13,779 nucleotides of DNA from the NCBI GenBank assembly GCA_009663005.1, contig VIGQ01000103.1, positions 42,501 through 56,279 on the forward strand, written 5' to 3'. A program made the position numbers and the translations under genes. This DNA comes from Actinidia chinensis (Eukaryota; Streptophyta; Magnoliopsida; Ericales; Actinidiaceae). Shown one piece after another: positions 8,539 through 13,779 of the stretch. Position 1 is the stretch's first letter; each line of letters begins with the position of its first letter. The notes below the pieces were generated by a model. The model made no database searches. It saw only the letters and a program-made list of their open reading frames with translations, and was not told the DNA's origin.

Positions 8539-9366
8539 CTGATCTTGATAGGTTGTGAAGACCTGGCATTTCTTTGTTGGGATAACATTGTTCCTTGGGA
8601 TCAGTTTGGTCATAACCCCACCAGAGGTTTGGATACCCAGACTTGAGTAGCAACATCGAGCAAAACAATACCTGCAATTCACATATATTATCGGATTTTT
8701 AGCACCATGGGTAAGCGCCGACATAAAACAATGATAGAAATCCGGTTAAATAATAGCATTTCAGTACATAAAAAGAGTCGATACTTGTTACCTTTAGTTT
8801 CTTCCCCGCCTTCCCCTATGAGGATTCCTCCTGAACTGCCGTGTCATAGGCAACAACTTCGTCAGTATTCACACCTTTACAAGGCTTTTTTTTTGTTGAA
8901 GTAATCCTTCTATAGCTGTTGTACCTTAGAATTCGGGTACCACCCCTGACAAGCACGATTTCATCAATATTCATCTTTTTCAAACCCACATCTCCCGTAG
9001 CCCTTTTTGACCGGCCCATCGTTTCTATAAAAGTCCACTAAAGTTCTCCCAAACCTCCAATATCAACAACTCTGACAAGTACAAATCCATCGAAAAGTGA
9101 TTCAATCTCAACCCGGGGTGGTGTTGGCTACTTAGTACCCACTTCGCACTATCAACCTCCCTCCGGAGCTTCTAGAGGGCCTTGTTGTCGCTGCTAATGT
9201 CCTTGTTCTTTATCATCTTGAATCAAGATGCCTCAAAACACCCTGTTATCGATGGTCAAGATGCTAACATCAAATGTACCGTGGCCAAGGTCGTAAACTA
9301 GGACGTCCTTTCTTGTCTAGACCGTAGGCGATAAACCCAGCTCGTGATTATACGAACCACGTTTTT
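8539..9366 (-). pseudogene. BiP: BiP (ER-luminal HSP70) pseudogene fragment with a retained intron
   Basis: Read on the minus strand, pieces in all three frames match the middle of plant BiP in order. They are: ARII-type and IAYGLDKK (near 9360-9310); the ATPase segment VYDLGHGTFDVSILTIDN (near 9297-9245); KDIS-DN-AL-KLRRE; ALSSQH-type; VEIESLFDG; GPVKK; IDEIVLVRGGTRI; KGVNTDEVVAYDTAVQ; and, after an intron, [18 protein letters not shown] and QVFTTYQDQ. The wording ([20 protein letters not shown]) identifies BiP rather than cytosolic HSC70. In-frame stops, frameshifts, a loss of roughly 20-25 codons after ILTIDN-VF, and changed ATPase glycines show it is dead. The BiP N-terminal part and everything after YQDQ are missing. 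BiP normally folds proteins in the ER lumen using ATP. Confidence 0.88.
8672..8791 (-). other. Retained intron inside the BiP pseudogene (120 bp)
   Basis: The coding similarity stops at ...GEGGEETK and resumes at GIVLLDVA. The join lies at donor AAAG/GTAACA (first intron base 8791) and acceptor AATTGCAG (last intron base 8672). The split codon gives Gly, in phase with the parent protein. Both splice sites are intact although the exons are ruined. A copied mRNA would lack this intron, so the fragment came from genomic duplication or decay in place. Confidence 0.72.
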
Positions 9367-10376
9367 ACACTGAGGAGTATCAAGAAGAACTGTACTCAGT
9401 TTCATAAATATAGCCATAATGCAACCAATATATATACTATACTGATGACATTAAACGCACTATAACAAGTGTATGTAGAGAGTAGCCGGTACAAAATCCA
9501 CACTGATTGTCTTAGGTGCTAAGTGTCTTAGCACTTGAAAACTCGAGTATGCATTGAAACTTAAGGCACCAGCAATACAAATACTATGTAGAAAGTTAAC
9601 ACAAACATAATGGAAAACCATAGCTTGCGGTCAGACCTGTGAAAGTGACCAACACCATTCTTAATTGTCTTTCCCAAGTATGATTCAGCTGACCTAATCG
9701 GTTAGCATGAAGGAATAGAGAAAGGATCGTTTTAAAATTTTTGTATAATTTTCATATCCACATGCTAATATACTTTACATCTTTACCAAAAGCACAAGAA
9801 AGAATTTTCCCCAGGGGAGTTGTTCATTTCATATTTTGTTAATGACAATGTTACTTTAAGATAAAAAAAAAATGGATGGAGGAGCAGAAAATAAAATATT
9901 AATAGTGTTGTAACCATGGTGAGACATGAGAGCACTGGGACTAAATCTTAGAATTACAAGATTAACCTCTTAATAAGATTTCTATAGCAAGTGAATTTCG
10001 CTATCAAGACCAACATGTGCAAATATTTTTTTAGTTTTTGCAATAGACAAGTCATCCCAAAACATATTGATGGATCACCTGAATTTATTGAAAGTATCTC
10101 GTCTTTTCAATATAAATTTTTTTTCATTGTGATTTGCACAGTTAATTGCTGCACATAACAAGAGCATATGAATAATGTTATTAGGTTTCCCACACACAAA
10201 AAAAAACAGTATTTGCCCAAACAAAAATTGATGGAGAGATTATATTGAAACTACATTATTCAAATTAAAACTATAAAAGCCAAAGTGAAACTTTGGTACA
10301 ACTACATGGAATGCTTGTGAAATTTTCACTTCTACAGAATCCATGAACCGAAAATGGTAATAAAAAATACATCTTA
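9367..10376. other. Spacer between the two pseudogenes
   Basis: No coding signal was found, and no earlier BiP exons could be recognised upstream of 9366. A perfect 8-bp hairpin with a 3-nt loop, GTGCTAAG-TGT-CTTAGCAC, sits at 9516-9534 with no evident role. Confidence 0.55.
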
Positions 10377-11147
10377 TTACTTGCCTTGCTCCTCATTCTC
10401 TATACAATTTATCGATTCTACTGAAATCCGCCTCTCTTCTATGTCAAAACCGATCACAGCGTCTATTTGTCCTCTCATGCCGATAATATTTATTTCTCCC
10501 TTCTTGAAGTTTAGACACCAAGATCCACGACTATATTCATAGGCTCCCTTATTTGATAATGTAAAATCGATATCACCAGGTGAAAGTTTGATGAAAAGTA
10601 ATGGGTGGACAAAGCGTCTACTGCAACACTAGAACGATTATAAATGTCTACACATACTCATTGATAAACTGGTGGATTTTTTAAACGGGGGGAGGTAGAG
10701 CCGAACACAAAGTAGTTTAAATGCATGAACGAGGTTTCAGTAAGAAGAGTTAAGGTCGTTCCTGAATTCCAAAAAACCAAACTTATCCTCGTCTGGGAGA
10801 AAGAAGTGGGAATGCTTTCCGTACCCACAGTGATATCAAAAAAACGAACAGAATATGCAATAGGGGACTTAGGATGTGTTGCATCGGAACGCTTTGTCGG
10901 CATTGTACTGTGCATGGTTCAAACTTTATGATAGTTTGAAACCGGCCAGAGTTAAAGTATGGAAACAGTTTTAGGGATATAGGAAAATCTATGACAGTGA
11001 CGCCTAATTGCGCCACAAAGAGGAGTCATGAAGACCTAAGCCTTGAATATACCCTGATAATGAAAATAATTAGAAACAAAAGCTATGAATACATTCCATC
11101 TTACCGCCAACCCACAATATGAAGTTGGTTTATGGAGACAAAGTTTC

Positions 11148-11235
11148 TTTGTTTATAAAACTTGGATTGCATGTAGATCGAGTCCATGCAAAACTTTGTC
11201 TATAAAACTTTGGTTGCATGTAGATCGGTCCATGC
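11148..11235. repeat. 47-bp tandem duplication within the protease pseudogene
   Basis: Unit 1 (11148-11189) and unit 2 (11195-11235) share TTTG(T/C)TATAAAACTT, TTGCATGTAGATCG and GTCCATGC at an offset of 47 bp, with a few substitutions. The duplication lies just downstream (in gene sense) of the early stop, where the flap region of the protease would be expected, and adds to the disruption. Confidence 0.8.
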
Positions 11236-11260
11236 TAGTTCTCCCAGTGTTATTCTTTAC

Positions 11261-11686
11261 TCATAAAGAAGCTTTCATACCACAATAACATTGGGTACAA
11301 TGAAAAGGAGGATTACACTGACGGGTACACCCTAACCTCCTGTACGTTCGTGACGCACTGGAGTTAAACCTTTCAGAGCTATAGTTTTCGTCAATAAAGC
11401 ATAAGGTGCAAGGCTCACACTCAAGCCATGTAGTTACTGAACCGGTATCCATGTGTAAGTAGTATTCACGGTGGGGAGTCCCTAACAGAATGCGGATATA
11501 GCTTGCAACTCTGTCAGCTCCAAGAAAAGCATCATAGCCATTCCCCGATGCAATTCGACGGGGACTCCCTTGGTGTATTATTAATGGTAAGTCGAACCCC
11601 ATATTGTTTGATGAAATACGGAGAGCAAGTGTGGAAACAACTAGCATAAGAAAGAAGAAAACTGATGTCATACTAAGAATTGCCAT
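11261..11686 (-). CDS. Open 5' block of the protease pseudogene (141-aa truncated N-lobe)
   Basis: This block begins at ATG 11686-11684 and stops at TGA 11263-11261. It is the only long ATG-started intact frame in the locus and has its own TATA box, so a transcript could in principle yield a secreted, truncated N-terminal lobe with D80 but no second lobe. The segment between the propeptide-like start (FDLPLIIHQGSPRR) and the core (ASYIRILLGTP) is shorter than in typical relatives. Single-lobe A1 proteins are not normally active, so this is most likely non-functional. Confidence 0.45.
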   Translation of the reverse strand: MAILSMTSVFFFLMLVVSTLALRISSNNMGFDLPLIIHQGSPRRIASGNGYDAFLGADRVASYIRILLGTPHREYYLHMDTGSVTTWLECEPCTLCFIDENYSSERFNSSASRTYRRLGCTRQCNPPFHCTQCYCGMKASL

Positions 11687-11757
11687 GGGTGAATGGGAGC
11701 TAGACCGAGAAAAAAAGGTTTTAGCTGCAATTGGAAGAGAAAGTAGTTTCCTCCTCT

Positions 11758-11765
11758 CTTATATA
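11758..11765 (-). promoter_or_regulatory. TATA box of the protease pseudogene
   Basis: The minus strand reads ACTATATAAGAGAGG here, about 72 bp upstream of the ATG at 11686. A TATATAAG box followed by an AC/CT-rich leader is a textbook plant core promoter and appears undamaged. Confidence 0.6.
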
Positions 11766-11942
11766 GTTGTTTTTGGATGAAAGTAATTAATTATCTTACC
11801 TGAATTCAATCTTACTTTTCATTAAAAAGATGCACATGCAGCAACTATGTCAATCCTATAAACAAACCTAGCAACACCTTACAAACTTGCACGCAAATGT
11901 TTGCAAAACATATCTATCTTCCTATCAACGTACTCATAATGC

Positions 11943-12338
11943 ACAAATTGCACAGTAAACCTACTTCCATGTTAACCTACAACTCTGCCAATTTTTGTGT
12001 ATTAGGAGGAGGGGAGGAGGAAGAGAGAAGGAGGGGTGGCAAAAGGGGAGGGAAAACGTGGGAAGGGGGGGGGAAGAGGGGGGGAGGAGCAGTGAAGGAG
12101 GGGAAGAAGGGGCAAGCGGAGAAGGAAAAAGGGAAGAGGAGGAAGGAGGGAGCAGGTGGGACGGGACAAAAAGGAACGAGAGAAGGAGGAGGAGGGGAAA
12201 CGGACGGGCGCGGCCAAGGGGAGCGATAAGCAGGGGGGCAAACAGAAGGCGAGCGCTCGAGCAATGAGCCGTGTCTTTAATTACAACAAATTGCACACAA
12301 TACACCTACTTCCATCTAACCATACAACTTTACCATTT
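11943..12338 (+). repeat. Direct repeats (about 53 bp) flanking a purine tract
   Basis: The copies at 11943-11995 and 12286-12338 share ACAAATTGCACA, CCTACTTCCAT, TAACC and ACAACT-T-CCA. The divergence is moderate and the offset is 343 bp. Both are followed by the string ATTAGGAGGA (12001-12010 and 12389-12398), the second after some extra sequence. Confidence 0.8.
12002..12240 (+). repeat. G-rich polypurine tract, about 240 bp
   Basis: Nearly all A and G on the plus strand with very few pyrimidines until about 12150. It includes runs of nine G (12065-12073) and seven G (12078-12084), in sharp contrast to the AT-rich surroundings. Its 3' part gains CG-rich words (CGGACGGGCGCGGCC). All overlapping open frames, Gly/Glu/Arg-rich one way and Pro/Ser/Leu-rich the other, are by-products of the composition. 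The tract could form G-quadruplex or triplex structures. Confidence 0.9.
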
Positions 12339-12535
12339 ACTCAAAAATCATTGCAATACGTCTAACTTGAATTATTCGAATATTCATTATTAGGAGGAAA
12401 CACACCTAATCGATCTACTTTTTAAGGTGATAAAGAAGAATCTGAACCCACCCCCAATTCAATGCTTTCCTAACTAAGCCTTAAGATGAGAATGCTAAAC
12501 AAATAAATAAATAGACAAAATAAGAAGGATTCATT

Positions 12536-12651
12536 CCCACTGTCCACGTAATACATCCCCATTCTCTTCATGTTATTTAAGAAATTATGCAGTCCCACTA
12601 TCCAAGTAATACATCCCCATTCTCTTCATGTCATTTAAGAAATTATTCAGT
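12536..12651 (+). repeat. 58-bp tandem duplication
   Basis: The units 12536-12593 and 12594-12651 share AATACATCCCCATTCTCTTC, ATG-TATTTAAGAAATTAT or its one-base variant, and CAGT. Few substitutions suggest a fairly recent event. Confidence 0.92.
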
Positions 12652-12736
12652 TTCATATCAGAGTAGGAATATTGTTCCTGAAATAAAGAATAACCACTTG
12701 TTCATCAAAAATTTCAAACATACACTTTTAGGTTAT

Positions 12737-12880
12737 GTTTGTATCCCGAATTTGATAGGGAAAAAAATAGAAATGGAAAAGTGATACGATCCAACCTTTT
12801 CAAACCATTAAATCATCTACCAATTTCATTTCCATTTCCATTTCCATTTCATTTTCCCTTACCAAATCCTTGATCCAAAC
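12737..12880. mobile_element. Small inverted-repeat element (MITE-like), about 144 bp
   Basis: The left end GTTTGTATCCCGAATTTGAT pairs with the inverse complement of the right end, GTTTGGATCAAGGATTTGGT. The match continues into GGGAAAA and ATGG repeats, about 30 bp with a handful of mismatches. The interior carries ATTTCC repeats (12827-12850). A second copy of the right end exists elsewhere in the window. No clear target-site duplication is visible. Confidence 0.6.
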
Positions 12881-12888
12881 ACAATTAA

Positions 12889-13779
12889 CTCGACTGATTT
12901 AAACTCAAAGTGAAGTTGATTTTTTTTATTTATTTTATTTTAGAAATTGCTATGATTAGATTAAGAACATAAATTGGCTTCTAATGATTTTTTTTCTCAG
13001 GATTTTTGGTGGAACTCATTATGTTCCCTATGAAAAAAATGCCGTCCAGGCAATATGCATGGGAACTTATTAGGAAAAGGAAGTATAGATTGGTCTAGTG
13101 AATGCAATGTTAGGGTTTAGAACCAGATTGCCAATGATAATTCGGGAAACTTCTAAATCTCAGCACACCCCAATTTTTAGCACTCCCCATTCACGTTTAA
13201 ATGTTTAATTGTTTTAGTAAAAACCACTTCATTTCAAAAGCATCCCCACCTTCAACCTCACGCACCTAATTCAACACACCCCAACCACCACATCCCCCAC
13301 CCCTCCACTAAGGCAGACAAGCAAGTGTGGGTTACCCTCCTCTCCTTTGGCAGGCCCTCCACCTAATTAAGGAATCCACGCAAGGTCGGGTTCGGGGGCG
13401 TGGCTGCGTGGTTGGAGGAAGGAGGTTGCTGTTCACGGTCGTGGTCAAGTGAAGAGATGGTGTCCAATGGACAGAGGAGAAGGGGAGCCATGGTAAAAAA
13501 TGCCCAAAACTCTAAATGGTAATCAAGCCCTGTGAAACTCAATGTAAGAAATTATTGTAATGTAGGCACCATGTTTAACAAGACATACTCAAGAGACAAT
13601 GGAACATAAATGCAAGCCATCACATTAGGGGAGGATTCCAAAACAAAATATCAAAAACACTTTTACCCTCGTTGACATTTCCGTTCGTCAAAAATTAGGA
13701 AAAATACACAACCTAGAGCTCCTAAGACGCATGGACACAAACACGTGTGTGTGCGGACCACAACACAACTGACACGGAA
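12889..13779. other. Spacer without a supported gene
   Basis: Contains a C-rich stretch (13240-13320) followed by a G-rich stretch (13380-13490), and a GTGTGTGT motif near 13745. No open frame of note and no recognised domain or RNA gene. This may be eroded repeat or the flank of a gene outside the window. Confidence 0.5.

Larger units (their letters stand above)
10377..11686 (-). pseudogene. Nepenthesin-type aspartic protease (family A1) pseudogene
   Basis: The 5' block (11686-11261) encodes 141 aa: a signal peptide (residues 1-22), then ILLGTP, the catalytic D80-TGS, and the plant-specific W-x-x-C-x-x-C-x-x-C cluster (C90, C93, C96), ending at an early TGA. A degraded middle (about 11016-10939) resembles the family's ISL...F-SGRF segment in another frame. 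A block at 10915-10658 gives YSVRFFDITVG and the second active-site motif, but as N-SGTT: the catalytic Asp is Asn (codon AAT at 10768-10766). After a frameshift, 10586-10377 encodes the normal C-terminal end (LSPGDIDFTL, NIIGMRG, GFDIEERRISVESINC) to TAA. Functional relatives are secreted or vacuolar endopeptidases needing both Asp residues. Stops, frame changes and the lost Asp mean no active enzyme. Introns could explain part of the frame changes but not the Asn. Confidence 0.85.

Noticed and set aside
8707..8904. 65-codon plus-strand frame
   Set aside because: It is antisense to the BiP remnant and its intron.
9516..9534. Perfect hairpin as a possible terminator or small RNA
   Set aside because: The 8-bp stem is too short for a plant microRNA precursor and lies in non-coding spacer; such palindromes are expected by chance.
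10725..11288. Plus-strand frames at 10725-10931 and 11085-11288
   Set aside because: These are antisense shadows of the protease pseudogene, which has clear family motifs on the minus strand.
11897..12305. Several Gly/Glu/Arg-rich and Pro/Ser/Leu-rich open frames on both strands
   Set aside because: All arise from the purine tract, which lacks stop codons because of its composition.
1..13779. Search by eye for tRNA, rRNA, CRISPR arrays and viral integrations
   Set aside because: No tRNA arm pattern, conserved rRNA words, regularly spaced repeats with unique spacers, or viral protein motifs were seen.

Overview
This is eukaryotic nuclear DNA, almost certainly from a flowering plant. It is AT-rich, with long spacers full of homopolymer runs, GT-AG split coding sequence, TATA boxes 70-80 bp upstream of start codons, CT-rich leaders and decayed transposon-like repeats. 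The recognisable proteins are plant types: an eight-cysteine lipid-transfer protein, a nepenthesin-type aspartic protease and the ER chaperone BiP. No bacterial operon, rRNA, tRNA or CRISPR array was seen. I cannot name the species.

All recognised genes are on the minus strand. The only one that reads as intact is a split gene from 6515 down to 1903, a non-specific lipid-transfer-like protein. A 32-nt first exon (6515-6484) joins across a 2.25-kb intron to the exon holding the complete eight-cysteine motif (4234-3942). The join creates a clean signal peptide. A 30-nt proline-rich linker exon (3841-3812) follows, and probably a last exon (2090-1903) encoding a transmembrane tail. The joined frame is 543 nt (180 aa), a normal size for membrane-attached LTP-like proteins. 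Alternative 3' exons would give soluble forms.

The segment 6.7-7.9 kb is a repeat island: inverted arms (6781-6912 against 7586-7712, the second arm duplicated at 7763-7919) around about 670 bp, resembling a non-autonomous DNA transposon. At 8539-9366 there is a broken BiP/HSP70 gene that keeps an intron, so it is not a processed copy. At 10377-11686 there is a broken aspartic protease gene with an intact promoter, signal peptide and first catalytic DTGS motif. Its middle is scrambled, its second catalytic Asp is replaced by Asn, and its end is frameshifted.

The right end holds a 240-bp G-rich purine tract between direct repeats (11943-12338), a 58-bp tandem duplication (12536-12651) and a small inverted-repeat element (12737-12880) whose terminus recurs exactly near 1777-1797, downstream of the LTP stop. 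The left 1.7 kb and the last 0.9 kb hold no gene I can support. Several independent once-only tandem duplications (about 47, 58, 66, 125 and 177 bp offsets) are a recurring feature of the window. The genes do not form a pathway: this is one live-looking gene among two pseudogenes and repeats.
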